Shown here one piece after another: positions 34,543 to 45,294 of a DNA stretch of 64,000 nt (positions are counted from its first letter, which is position 1; every line of letters starts with the position of its first letter). The notes under the pieces are model-generated. The model did not search any database. It was not told the origin of the DNA and saw only the letters and a program-made list of their open reading frames with translations. The position numbers and the translations under genes are program-made. Origin of the DNA: Gigaspora rosea (taxonomy: Eukaryota > Glomeromycota > Glomeromycetes > Diversisporales > Gigasporaceae); contig QKWP01000042.1 in NCBI GenBank assembly GCA_003550325.1, positions 392,958-456,957 of the forward strand, read 5' to 3'.

Positions 34543-34550
34543 GTTCAGCA

Positions 34551-35360
34551 GTATTCAAGATGGTCCATGTGATGATAGATACATGAAAATTAAGCATTAA
34601 GATGTCCATGAAATAATAAACAGGTGAAATTAATTACCAAGTGATATATAGTATCATGTGGACCAATCAGATCCAAGATTTTGTAAAGTAACATCATTTC
34701 GATTGCCGTATAACTATTACTACGTAATATTTATCATTCCAATCCTGGTATTTACTATTTACTGCATTTCAAATTGAATCAAATATTCATAATTAATAAA
34801 TTAACATTAATAGTTAAGATTTTTATATTTATAATTGTATATACTCTAGAAAAAAAGTTATTTTTTGTGTCCTATATATTAGACAAATAACTGCATACAA
34901 AAATTATAAATTTGAACTAAAATTTTATTGTTGATACTTTTTTTTTTGTTTAATTACTATAGCATGAACATAGAACATGTCTAACTATGATTTAATAGTA
35001 AATCTTTCTAAAGATATGAACATAATGCTATAACTTGTTATAATTATAATAAGTTATAGCAAAAAATACTTTTTTTTTTATAGATAATTTTGTATTAACA
35101 ACATATTATCAATATAGTATTAAGTATAAACCTTGCCTTCCTAAAGAAAATGCTATTTACTATATAATTTCAAGAAATGAAGGGGTTAGCAGTTTATTAC
35201 ATCTATATATTATATTATTAGCTGCTAATTTAATTATAGGAGGGGATGTATTACCTTATAATAAAAATAAATTATGTAATAAACAGCACTTCCCTAAAGG
35301 AAGTGCCATTTATTAACTGATTTCTAGAATAGTAGGAGGATTAGAAAATTATTAGGTCCT
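34551..35360. other. AT-rich intergenic DNA
   Basis: No gene is seen. A perfect short hairpin, CACTTCCCTAAAGGAAGTG, lies near 35287, and a related CTTGCCTTCCTAAAG word near 35132. The function, if any, is unknown. Confidence 0.3.
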
Positions 35361-36160
35361 AATAGCAAATAAATTTTAATTGGCTAAAATTATTAAAATT
35401 TTTAAAATTTTTAAATTTTAATATTAAATAATTTTTGAACCAGTAATTTGTTTTGGATGATTTTACTACCAAAATGTTCATCTCAATGAAACCAATGAGC
35501 CTAAAATCATCAAAATTTAATCACAGGATCCCAAGGTTATTATAGATGTGTATTGCTTTAATTATTATTTTGTATATATTAAAATTATTATTAAAGATAT
35601 TATAAACTTTAATATTAAATAACTTCTGACCAGTAATCCATTTTAGATAATTTTATTACCAAAATGCTCATCTCAATAAGACAATTCTAATAAACCTAAA
35701 ATTGTTAAATTCTGGTTATAGGATCCCAGGCTTGTTATAAATTTGTATTGTTTTTAATTGATTTAATATATTTTATATTAAATCTATAATGATGATGAGA
35801 TTTTATAATTAGACTTTAATAATTTTAGGTTTGTTAGAATTATCTTATTAAGATGAGCATTTTGGTAGTGAAATTATCTAAAAAGAATAAGTTTCAATAT
35901 TAAAATTTATATCTTTAATAATAATTTTAATATATAAAAAAATAATATAATTAAAGCAATACAAATCTATAAAAATCTTAGGATCCTGTGATTGGGCTTT
36001 AATAATTTTAGGCCCATTAAAATTATTTCATTGAGACAAATATTTTGGTAGTAAAATCACTCAAAACGGATTACAGGTTCAAAAAAAAAAATTATTTAAT
36101 ATTAAATTTAAAAATTTTTAAAATTTTAATAGTTTTAGCCAATCAAATTGCAGTATTTAA
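35361..36160. repeat. 800-bp imperfect palindrome
   Basis: The outer arms share AATTGGCTAAAA and TATTAAAATTTTTAAA in inverted orientation. Inner arms contain two copies on each side of a block with TTTACTACCAAAATG followed by CATCTCAATGA and then GGATCCCA/GGATCCTG. The centre is near 35770-35800. It is non-coding and probably a miniature element. The same block recurs at 54870-55170. Confidence 0.65.
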
Positions 36161-36199
36161 TGATCAGGTAGGAGGAGAGGCAGTATAACCACAAAATAT

Positions 36200-36340
36200 A
36201 CATAGATAGGTCTAATATTAGTTTGCTTATTTTTGGTTATTTTTATACAGATCTTTGCTATTATAGTATTTTTGCAGTTTTTCTGCAAATCTTTTTATTT
36301 TTAGTAATTTTATAATAAACCTGACCTATCTATATATATT
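36200..36340 (+). mobile_element. 140-bp miniature element, copy 1
   Basis: Ends ATAGATAGGTC and GACCTATCTAT are inverted. It contains GTTTGCTTATTTTTGG and ATTTTTATACAGAT. An inverted, roughly 80% similar copy lies at 39068-39220. Confidence 0.55.
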
Positions 36341-36399
36341 TCAGAGTCCTGGGTAGTCTTTAGTAGCAAAAAATCAGATAATAAATAGTCAGATAATAA

Positions 36400-39060
36400 A
36401 TAGTGCTCCCTTACTACACAAAATACAAACCAGATTCTTGTAAATATATAAGTTTCTTTAATATAGTTCTAACTTAATAGAATTTTTTGCTTCTTGACTA
36501 GTTCTATATCTTCATTTTTGATTAATTTAAAATCTAGTAAAGGTTGTTTTATTGTTATAGTTGGACCTAAACTATCTTTAAAAAGCATATTAGAAAAGTT
36601 GCTATCTAGATATTTTTTCTTATACTAGCTGCTTCTTTATTGATGCTTTTTTTGTTACACTTTATTATACATTAATTTGTTCCTTTTTTTTGTATTAAAA
36701 ATATATTCTTTATATCTAATTAGATTGTATATACTATCTTGTATCTGCTTTTTATCCAATATTCAACAAGTACTTTAATTTTTTTAGTTTTGCTATTTTT
36801 TTAATATACTAACCAGTTTTGTTTTTAGACTTGAACCAGATCCATAGTTTGTATTTATTGTTTGTTTGAACATAACATAGTATAGTTAAAGTGCTATTAT
36901 ATTCAAACTTTGTTTTTGTAGCTCTTTTTGATTTTACAATTCTCTAATTTTTCTAGTACTTGCACCTTGAGTTTGTGATACCAATATATATTTTCTTTTA
37001 TTTTCAAACTATTGACTATTTTAACTTGTTACTATATTAATAGAGTTGTACTACTTTCATTTATTAACTGATTGAAAAAAAGGCATATGTATGTATATGC
37101 TATTTTGCTTTGCTTTAAAAAACTATTATCTAGAAAGCTAGTAATTGTCACAGATTAAAATGAAATCAGATTAAATGAAATTGGGGTCCTCTCTTGCTCA
37201 CATCTAAAGCTTATAAAACCCATATATACTCATTTATTAATAACACTAACTCTAAACCCAACCCTAATGCTAAAAAAAACCTCTAAAAAATGTCCCCTAA
37301 AAAATTTTAAAAAATTTTGCTTAAAACATAGAAAAATTTTATTTTAATCTGATTTCATTTTAATCTGTTATAGTAATTGTGTATTTGTTTTTGTAACTGC
37401 CAATTTTTTTTTGTATATCAAAATACAAATCTATTTTTTTGTAAAGATTAATTGTATTCATGACCTTATTGCTTTTTCATCTTTTATATTCTCTGGTATA
37501 GTGTTATAACCATATATTCTGCATAATACACTTTCTTAGAATTTCTTGTTGTATTTAGATTCTGGTTATTTCTCCTATTTTGCTTGTGCAGTTTAGCCTT
37601 TTAAGCAGTAAGACTTTTTACTTTGCTAGTAAGAAGCTTGCTAAAGGTTTAATACCTAGAATATCTCTGTGTGTTAGAATATTGTTTGGTATAGTTTTTA
37701 CTATTTTTAGTGTCTTTTTAAATAAATACAAGATAAGTTAATACAGTAAAGCTTGCTGAGCTTTTCTTCTGTTAATACTATAGACTGTATAATGTATTCT
37801 ATCTTAGAATTTTACACTTGGTTGTTAATATCTACAAGCTAACTAGAAGGAATTTATTTTTTGCTTAACAAAAAAGAAAAAAAAACTATAACTTTTATAA
37901 TTCTTTTTTTAATTTTTAAATGTTCTTTAGTTATATACAAAAAAGTTCTAAAAAATTTAATATCACTAATTTTTTTCTGTTATTATCTTTGTTTTCTCAA
38001 AGGGTACACATCTTTTTTTTGCTTGTATTTAGCACTACTAGCCTGGACTTGCTACTATTTACTCTAATATAATTTAGCTTGTAGAACTGATTAGCTAGTT
38101 GTAGTATTTGTAATAGCTGCTTTTTGGTGCTTGTAATCTAAATTATGTTATTAGCATATATAAAAACAGGCTGTCTTTTTTTGCCTTATCACTCAGACCC
38201 AACTGCTATTATTTATTTTTATTGTGTAGTTCAACTCAGTTTTTTTTGTATTTGGTGTAATAGTAGATTATTGTAAATTCACTATATAAGTAATAACAAG
38301 ATCTTATCTTGGTTAATACTGTTAGTATTTACTTTATTAGTTAGACTATATTTCATAATTACTTTTAGTTTTCTTTTTAAAAAAAGGCCCAAGATAAATT
38401 CATATACATGTTTGAGATTTTAATTTTTTAAAAAGCTTTGAAACATATTAAGATTTACCAAATTAAAGACCTTTTTTATATCCTAAAATAGGATTTACAT
38501 TTTTTATTTTTTTTAATCTTTTTTATAATTGTATTTAAAATATATATTGGTTCTTCTGTAGAGTTATTTGAAACCAGTATATAACTTGTTTAATTTTTTG
38601 GTTAAGTTTTTTGTAGTATATTTACAAAACATCTCAAGCTACACAATAGGCCTTGTTTTATTTAAATTATATTTCTAGTCTAATTCTTTTGGTATAGAGT
38701 ATATTAGAGTTGTTTTTTATTTGCTTAGTATTTTTTCCAACCTTAAACACAGGTTTGTATTGTTTTTAAAAATGATTTGTGCTCTTGTATTAGCTTGTTT
38801 TATAAAAAAAATAATGAGGTTGATGCACTGGGTGCTAAGTTAATTATGTTTTCTTCTAATACTTGTTGTTATACTTCTAATATTACTAAGTTATAAAGCA
38901 TATTATACCATTTTTTCTATATTCTACTTAGTGAATAATACTCTTTTCTTATAATTTATTACAACTAGCAAAATTGTTTTTGAAAATATTTTCTCATTAA
39001 TTTTTTAACTTTTGCTAGTTCTGTTGCAATTTTGTACTTGAGATAATTTTAACTAGAATA
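36400..39060 (-). pseudogene. LINE-B reverse transcriptase region
   Basis: Near 38450-38482 the minus strand reads DIKKVFNLVNLNMF, matching RT motif A (FDIKKAFDxV). Near 38140-38170 it reads FIYANNII, matching motif C (YADD) with both catalytic Asp codons changed to Asn; downstream comes LANQFYKLNYIRVNSK, matching the usual block after motif C (compare FFEINSIELNPKK in LINE-A). Stops are frequent. Both Asp-to-Asn changes are G-to-A on the coding strand. A Mutator-like mini-element lies inside at 37149-37370. Confidence 0.6.
37149..37370. mobile_element. 222-bp Mutator-like miniature element
   Basis: Perfect inverted ends of about 25 bases start CAGATTAAAATGAAATCAG. The flanks carry a perfect 10-bp duplication TAGTAATTGT (37139-37148 and 37371-37380), the size expected for Mutator-like elements. 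The interior has AACACTAACTCTAAACCC, a degenerate CCCTAA tract. There is no coding. Confidence 0.75.
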
Positions 39061-39067
39061 TTAAAAA

Positions 39068-39220
39068 TATATAAATAGGTCAGGTTTATTACAAAATTAC
39101 TAAAAATAAAAAAATATACAGAAAAATCTCAAAAATAAACAAAAAATTACTATAAATAAAAAATATCTGTATAAAAATCCAAAACAAGCAAACTCATATT
39201 TGATCTATCTATATATATTT
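39068..39220 (-). mobile_element. 150-bp miniature element, copy 2
   Basis: This is the inverted partner of 36200-36340, with AATAGGTCAGGTTTATTA at one end and TTTGATCTATCTATATATA at the other. The two copies flank the RT part of the decayed LINE-B. Confidence 0.55.
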
Positions 39221-39359
39221 TAGAGTTCTTATTTTTTCCTTTGACAGTCTTGCCTGTATCACTTTTTTGGTGATTTATGACTTCCATAAATGTCATTTTT
39301 ATTTTTACTGATTGTAACCCAACTTCCTTCAGCTTTTTTATACTGCTCAGAAGCAACCT

Positions 39360-39735
39360 GTCACACTGATTACTATAGAGGCCAGATATCTTTGCAGCTG
39401 ATTTTTAGACTACAACCACTATAAGTTCATGTAGTATCTATAATGTCCAGACTTCAGCCTCACATTACATCTTGTGACTTCAGTTATTCCAAATTGGGGT
39501 TCTGGCATAGCTCTTGTCACTATAGACTTTAATTGCAGATTACTGCCCATTCTAGAAACTAAGTCTGTCGATTGACGTTCTGGGTCCCTGTATCTCATGG
39601 TGTTTCAGTTCTCTAATTTAGTCTAGCTCAGCTAGCTTTCTTACAAATCACTGCCACTTGGATTTAAACTAGCAACCTTGCGATTTGAGATCTTGGAGTA
39701 TAACCACTATGCTATCAGACCCAAGGTCTTTAGAA
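39360..39735 (-). mobile_element. tRNA-derived SINE-like sequence
   Basis: On the minus strand, starting near 39725, TCTGATAGCATAGTGGTTA contains a perfect RNA polymerase III A box (TAGCATAGTGG), and about 35 bases on, AGTTTAAATCC is a near B box (consensus GGTTCGANTCC). Spacing fits a tRNA. The following 300 bases are richer in GC than the surroundings, as for a SINE body. The tRNA part cannot form a standard acceptor stem, so it is not a functional tRNA. The 3' limit is uncertain. Confidence 0.5.
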
Positions 39736-40030
39736 TTTTTTTTATCTCTGCCAGATTATTTATAAAGGAGGCGGGGGTATTGTGGACAGGTTAAGATCTT
39801 TATTAGCAAAACTTTTTATTATGCGCATAAAATTTCAAGCTACAATTAACATATAAACTATGCCTAATATAAAGTACAACTGATATAGAAACATATTGTA
39901 TAACAAACAAATTTGAGGCATAAATGATCATTACATAAGGTGATATAAAATGCTAATTTTGTAAAAAAGGTGAGTATTGTGGTCGATCTTTTAAATTTAA
40001 AAAAAAATTTCTCTTTTTATATGGACCTAT

Positions 40031-41899
40031 TTTTCTTGCGCCTTCCCTTTTCTTCCTTTAGCCGCATTCCTGCCTTCTTTTTGTCGTGCCCTTTCTTTAT
40101 TTTCTCTTACCTTTCTTCCTTTTGTCGTGCCCTTTCTTCTTTTTTTTGTGCTGTTTCTTCTTTTTTTTGTTCTTTTTCTTCTTTTTTTTCAGCCGCTATT
40201 TCTTTTCATCATTTGGTTTCGGCGATCTTTTTATTCTCTTCTTCCCTTGCAGTTCTTAACTGCTCCCAACTTTTCTCACAGGTGAGAAGCCGTGCAAACG
40301 GAAGGGTCTTGTGTTTTTTAGGTGGAGGCGATTCAGATTTCTGTTGATCTGAAGAGACATTCGGTACTTCAGATTGAGAAGTTCGAGGAACCGAATACTT
40401 GAGAGCTGTTCTTAGAGAACATGTTCCTGGGCTTTTATAAGCCTCTAATTCTTCACTTATCGCTACAAATATGGTTTTTAATTTTTCATTTTCGCTTTTT
40501 AGTATTTTATTCTCATTTTTAAGAAGTTCTTTTTCTTTTTCTAACAAGACAACGTTTAAACGAGTCGAGTGAACGCAGCTTGTTTTTTTGGGTAGTTGTT
40601 AAAATGATTCAACGAATTGCGTAGCAAGTGGTTGGTTAGTAGAATTTTGAAGTTGATTATCTGAAGGTTTACTAGTTGAAGATACAATATCAAAATTTTC
40701 TGTTACTAGCGAAGGGTCCAAGCGGTCTGGACTTATTGCATTAGGATCAAATGGCCATATTCCCATTTTTTTAAAGGTATTGCAAATAGCTGAAGGCATA
40801 TAGGTTTCGAGAAAAGCTGAACCAAAGACCTTCGCAAAGGTATATTTTGTTATTATTTTGCCATTATTATCGTTTCGATATTTGTCATATTTAATTTCAT
40901 ATTCATTTTTTAATTTTGCGAAGGGAATTTCGGATAGCTGTAAAATGTGCATTATATGAGGTGGAAGCGCATAAAGAAGAATCCCATTTTTATGGCAGAA
41001 CTCAACACTCATGTAAGTTATATGGCTCTTATGACCATCAAGCATTAATAATACTGGGCGGGTGGGTGGGGTAAATTTGTTAAAATGGGTCAGGTACATT
41101 AAAAAAAGATCTTCTTTCATGTATCCAGTATCCGAAACCCCTATTACGGTTCCTGGAGGCGCACCCTCCAACAGACCAGGAATTATACGGGCACTTTTGT
41201 AAATTATCAAAGGAGAAATATACGATCCAGCAGCTGAAATCGTGGGTGCAACAGAAATATGATCAGTAGAATTTCCGTGCGCGACTTTATGAACTTGCCG
41301 AGCTCCTTTTTTTGATATTACTTTTTCTAATGTAGGTACAAGAACAAACCTGGTCTCATCCATATTCCAAATTTGTATAGAGGTAAGTGAATTTTCATCA
41401 ATTACTTGTTTTAGTTTATTAAAGTGGTCTCTAATGATTGTCGCATTTGCTCTTTGTGCCCGAGCTTCTGATAAGTCTTGGGGGACACGAAATGATAGCT
41501 CAGGATGGTCTTTCATAAAATGGGTTCACCAATCTCGACCTGGCCCATCATCACCAAATGGATGTGGTCATTTGTTACTTCGCATTATTTTCATTACGCA
41601 ATAATTGACACCAGACTTAGTTAGACCAAATCCAAGTTTTTGCATGTTAATGCAATACCCAACAAGTTGGCTTTCTTCATACTCAGTTAGGACAGTAGGT
41701 GGACCTGGGCGCTTAGGAGGGTTATCGTTATCTATCGCATGTTTAAGAGTAGTTCTAGCAATTCCATAATCTTTAGATAGTTTACTTATACTAGGTGTTT
41801 AAGTTTCGTGGGATAATTTTTAAACTCATTAATTGCAGCGAGAATTGCTTTACGCCATTCATCCTCGAGCTTATTTTGGTTATTAGAGGCTTTTTGCAT
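40031..41899 (-). pseudogene. pogo-type transposase
   Basis: The start ATG is at 41899 (MQKASNNQNKLEDEW). An N-terminal pipsqueak-like helix-turn-helix (SISKLSKDYGIARTTLKHAI) is read after a frameshift near 41805. Then comes the CENP-B-like block HPFGDDGPGRDW. The DDE core in 41516-40599 has WNMDETRF (first Asp), LMLDGHKSH (second Asp) and LPPHIMHILQLSEI, where family members usually have QPLDV, so the third acidic position reads Glu. The C-terminus is a coiled coil (LEKEKELLKNENKILKSENE) followed by a Lys/Glu-rich tail. Two stops in the CENP-B-like block are TGA where Trp (TGG) is expected; further stops occur after VESF and after AETK. This copy cannot make full-length enzyme. Confidence 0.85.
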
Positions 41900-42265
41900 C
41901 TTATTTTTACCTATTAAAGAAAACACGTGAATGTATAAGGCTTGTAATTTGCATTAAAATAAAAAGGCTGTTATTAAATTAATTCGTTAAATAAGAGTGG
42001 TAAAAAATTTGACTTTTTGATACTTTGAATTAACTTTTGATACTTTGAATTTGCCAATGCTAACTTGCAGTTTAATATAATGTGACTGATACACGTGAGT
42101 GAGTAAAACGTGACTGGTGTAAGTTACTAGTAACCTTTTTATATTTGTATAAGGGCACAATTTCCAAAAAGAGAACGTGTAAATTAAACGGCGTATAAAT
42201 GTTCGATCATTTTCGATGATTTCGCTAATGCGTACACTATGCGACGCGTATTACTGTACGGAGTT

Positions 42266-42405
42266 AAGAAGTAGCCCGAAGCTACTACAAATCTAGCTCA
42301 ATACAGGAACCTCCCCTGTATTATCACGAACACACAAGCTTCGTTATGTATGTTTGGAATGTAAGTAATTTTATTTACTTAATATTTTTCGCTCTCAAAG
42401 AGCCA
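42266..42405. other. Cluster of three short GC-rich hairpins
   Basis: Within AT-rich DNA upstream of the pogo transposase are GTAGCCCGAAGCTAC, ACAGGAACCTCCCCTGT and GCTCTCAAAGAGC, each an inverted repeat with a 3-5 base loop. On the minus strand the first has a UUCG-containing loop. They could form RNA structure in the transposase leader, or be part of an older inserted sequence. No function is shown. Confidence 0.4.
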
Positions 42406-42549
42406 AAAAACCCTCTATTTCATTATATTTTGCTTCTATATTTATTCTTTCACACTACCTAACTCATTTTCTCTATTACATTCGATATAATTATATTTGA
42501 CTCTATCGTAACTAATTACATTTTGTATTAATTATATTGGCATATCCTC

Positions 42550-42720
42550 CTAATACCTACCCGACGCGATCATGTATACCACTTGATCATTTCTATACCC
42601 TTTTTTGACAACCTTAGCTGCACTAACGTGATTATTCACCTCTTCAACCACATATTTATTTTGGTCATCTGTAACATCCCGAACCAAGTATAAGGCGGTT
42701 CCGAAATTAAGCGAAAATTA
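42550..42720 (-). other. Open protein-like fragment, unassigned
   Basis: On the minus strand about 55 codons are open and end in TAG at 42550. They read FGTALYLVRDVTDDQ, then KYVVEEVNNHVSAAKVVKKG, then YRNDQVVYMIASGRY. Composition is more protein-like than the surrounding DNA, and there is no start codon. It may be a captured exon or the tail of an older element. I do not recognise the family. Confidence 0.3.
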
Positions 42721-42880
42721 CTATGTATACATATGTGCATACATATTTGTTTTTGAATATAAAAGCTACTATACATTTTTTACTGCCGCAAAAATTTTAT
42801 TCTTTTTAATAATTGTTACTAAAAATTGAAATTATCACTAAATAATCAAAGGATAAATAAATAAATACTTGGTTTTAGTT

Positions 42881-43228
42881 AGGGATGCATCAGTCCTGAA
42901 AAAGACCGGTCCAGGACTGGTCCCGGACCGGGACCGATAAGGACCGTGAGACCATTAAAAGACCGGTCCTGGGACCGGTCCTTGTAAACATAACTGTGAT
43001 ATTTGTATCACCCAATCAAATTTCTTGATCAGGTGTAACATAGATCATATGATGTTTGTTTACATCTGACAGCAAAAATTACGTCATTTTTGGCCAATAA
43101 AATCTTATGCATTAAGATTGACGTAATTATTAAAGGACCGTTATGGGACTGAAGGACCGGACCGGGACCGTAAACACTATGATAACGGTCCTCTTAGGAA
43201 CCGGACTGGACCGGACTGATGCAACTCT
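42881..43228. mobile_element. GGACC-family miniature element, copy 2
   Basis: Ends AGGGATGCATCAGTCCTG and inverted GATGCAACTCT-side sequence enclose a body rich in GGACCGG words, with a central TTTCTTGATCAGGTGTAACA. It is inserted in the 5' part of the pogo element and aligns end to end with the copy at 61648. Confidence 0.8.
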
Positions 43229-43289
43229 AGTTTAAGTTGCATTATGATGATCTAATTTTAAGTAAAAATCCGATTTTATATATAACTTC

Positions 43290-43405
43290 CGATCTAGTGG
43301 TCAGAGCTAGATAATTTTGGTACTATTTGATTCGTCTCTTTGAGACGAATCGAATGGTACCAAAATTATCCGATTCCAATCACTGGATCATAAGATATCT
43401 CACCT
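43290..43405. repeat. Palindrome inside the pogo 5' end
   Basis: Two inverted arms pair around TCTTTGAGACGAA: GATAATTTTGGTACTATTTG and its inverse CGAATGGTACCAAAATTATC. Wording resembles subterminal repeats of the related element at 51905-52793. Confidence 0.5.
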
Positions 43406-43450
43406 GACCACAATACCCTCCCTGTCCACAATACTCCCGCCTCCCTTATA

Positions 43451-43985
43451 TCTAATTTTTTTGTTTCAAATACTGCAAAGTTCTTGTTTTGTTACACTTC
43501 TTTTTTGTTTTACTTTATAGATTAAATTGTCTAAGGATAGTACTACTTTTGCAAATGCTTATTTGAGTTTTTTGGTTTTCTAATTTTGGTATATTTATTT
43601 ACTACTTGGTATAGTTTTTAGTGAAATTAATAAAAAAATTTTTGATATTCTTCTAGATTAGGTTTAGGCCTTTTTAAATAGAACCAGGTTTTCTGCACTT
43701 AGAGAAAAATTTTCATTTTTAAAGATTTTTGGAATCTCTTTGTTTAATTTTTTCCAAAGTACAAAATAAAAGTTTTCTTACTTTTCTTGTATTATAAGAT
43801 ATAGCTTCTAACATTTTGTACTAAAAATATTTTGGTTTTCTTGATTTGTTGATGCTATTAGTATATCATTTTTCAGTTTAATTTGAGCAACAAGTAATTT
43901 ATAATTACTTTCTGTTACTATTGAGGCCTCCTAAATTTTAGCTAATTTGGCTTTGTTTTGAAAATTTTAAAAGCCAAATTTGATT
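43451..43985 (-). pseudogene. LINE-B ORF2 linker region
   Basis: The minus-strand translation shows protein-like runs such as SNYKLLVAQIKLKNDILIAS and FSLSAENLVLFKKA separated by stops. It lies between the endonuclease and RT parts of LINE-B. The family cannot be named from this stretch alone. Confidence 0.35.
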
Positions 43986-44189
43986 AATCCATGTGGCTAC
44001 TTCACTATTGTGGATTTAAAATTCTTTAAAAATATGTTTAAAGTTGTTTTATTAAAGGGACTGCCTATTTCCACATGGTATTTTGCTATTTCCACCATGT
44101 TACACAAAAAGTTACTATTTTTAGATTTTAATATAATATTGTATATTATAATTTTAATGATTTTTAATAGGCCCAACTTGATTTAGGTC

Positions 44190-44340
44190 ACCAAAACAAG
44201 ACATGTGTAATGGTACATAACATTAGCGGCATGTAATCAAAAATTATTTTTGCAAAAACAATGCACCAGGCCTTTGTATAATATACGTGCATATGTTGTA
44301 TAACCAGTATATGTACTGTGATTGGATGTTGCTTTGAACC
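44190..44340 (+). repeat. Dispersed 150-bp repeat, copy 1
   Basis: It contains ACATAACATTAGCGGCATGT, AATTATTTTTGCAAAA and GCACCAGGCCTTTGTATAA. Same-strand copy at 45295-45398; opposite-strand copy at 53155-53310. Confidence 0.6.
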
Positions 44341-44607
44341 TAGATTTAGGGTTAGGGTGGGCCGGAATTATGTCTAACCCGCCAGGGTATTATCATTAGT
44401 GTTCCGCAAAAGATCTGTGTCCGGGTCCGGTCCGGTCCGTTGACGGACCGAGTTCGGACCCTTGATTTTTAAGATTCAATTCGGACCCACAAGAAGATCT
44501 GCCCGGTCCGGTCTTAGAATAATACTTAATGCTGTTTGGCTAATTTAGAATTTTTTTTTTTTTAAAGATGAAATATCATATTTCTGTATCCAGCTGGTGA
44601 TATATAT

Positions 44608-44946
44608 GGAGTGTCTTCAATTAAAAGGGCCCATTTTTACATATATTTTATTTTGAGATATTTGAGTTTAATTATTTGTTTTGATTTTCGGACTGATCCG
44701 GGATCAATCAAATTTCACGATATTGATTGGTTAAAGACGGCAGGTGACTATCGGGTAAACTCGTGACGTGTTGGCTCTACGCAGCCTCATGTAATTTTTC
44801 TTTTTACATTATCTTGATTTTTTATTATGTAATTCGACTTTCATTTATAATTAAAAAAAGTCAATCATGTCAAAATTTATATGAATTTAACGAAAACTCA
44901 TTTTTCAAAAAAATGTAAAAATGGGCCCTTTTAATTGAAGACACCC
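44608..44946. mobile_element. GGGCCC-ended miniature element, full copy
   Basis: The inverted ends share GTGTCTTCAATTAAAAGGGC followed by CCATTTTTAC, perfect over about 30 bases. It is non-coding and 339 bp. A truncated relative is at 63294. Its right end abuts the assembly gap. Confidence 0.78.
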
Positions 44947-45030
44947 NNNNNNNNNNNNNNNNNNNNNNNNNNNNNNNNNNNNNNNNNNNNNNNNNNNNNN
45001 NNNNNNNNNNNNNNNNNNNNNNNNNNNNNN
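44947..45030. other. Assembly gap
   Basis: There are 84 undetermined bases (N), followed by a poly-T run of about 22. The real length is unknown, probably a homopolymer problem. Confidence 0.98.
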
Positions 45031-45294
45031 TTTTTTTTTTTTTTTTTTTTTTGTTTTTACCGAGGCACTTGGTCTTAGTTATTTAACAACTTTAAATCTA
45101 TAAATTTTTAAATTTTACGATTCCAGGTCGGACCTGGATCTAAGTGATACGAGTTCAGACCCTAAATTTAGATCCAAATTGGTGTTCAGACCGGGTACGG
45201 ATCTTTAAAAATACTCGGCCGGTCCGAATCATGCGGAACACTAATTATCATTATAGTGCCCACCAGCATTAAGCTTAATGCTGGCCGACCCAAC

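Larger units (their letters stand above)
39763..43448 (-). mobile_element. pogo-type (Tc1/mariner) DNA transposon
   Basis: Inverted ends TAAAGGAGGCGGGGGTATTG and TAAGGGAGGCGGGAGTATTG continue into TGGACAGG. TA dinucleotides flank both ends (39761-39762 and 43449-43450). The minus strand encodes a pogo/CENP-B type transposase with several stops. A GGACC-family miniature element (42881-43228) sits in its 5' part. The ends match those of the non-autonomous element at 51905-52793. Confidence 0.85.
44397..45243. mobile_element. hAT-type non-autonomous element with gap
   Basis: Inverted ends TAGTGTTCCGCA (44397 and the complement ending 45243) are flanked by a perfect 8-bp duplication ATTATCAT (44389-44396 and 45244-45251). 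The subterminal DNA is dense in GGTCCGG and GGACCCGG-like words. A further TIR element (44608-44946) and an assembly gap lie inside. Confidence 0.85.

Noticed and set aside
35287-35305. Factor-independent terminator hairpin
   Set aside because: A perfect short hairpin exists, but this is a eukaryotic genome and no gene ends there.
39600-39735. Functional tRNA gene
   Set aside because: The A and B boxes are present, but no acceptor stem pairs correctly and the sequence continues into a longer body, so a SINE-like origin fits better.
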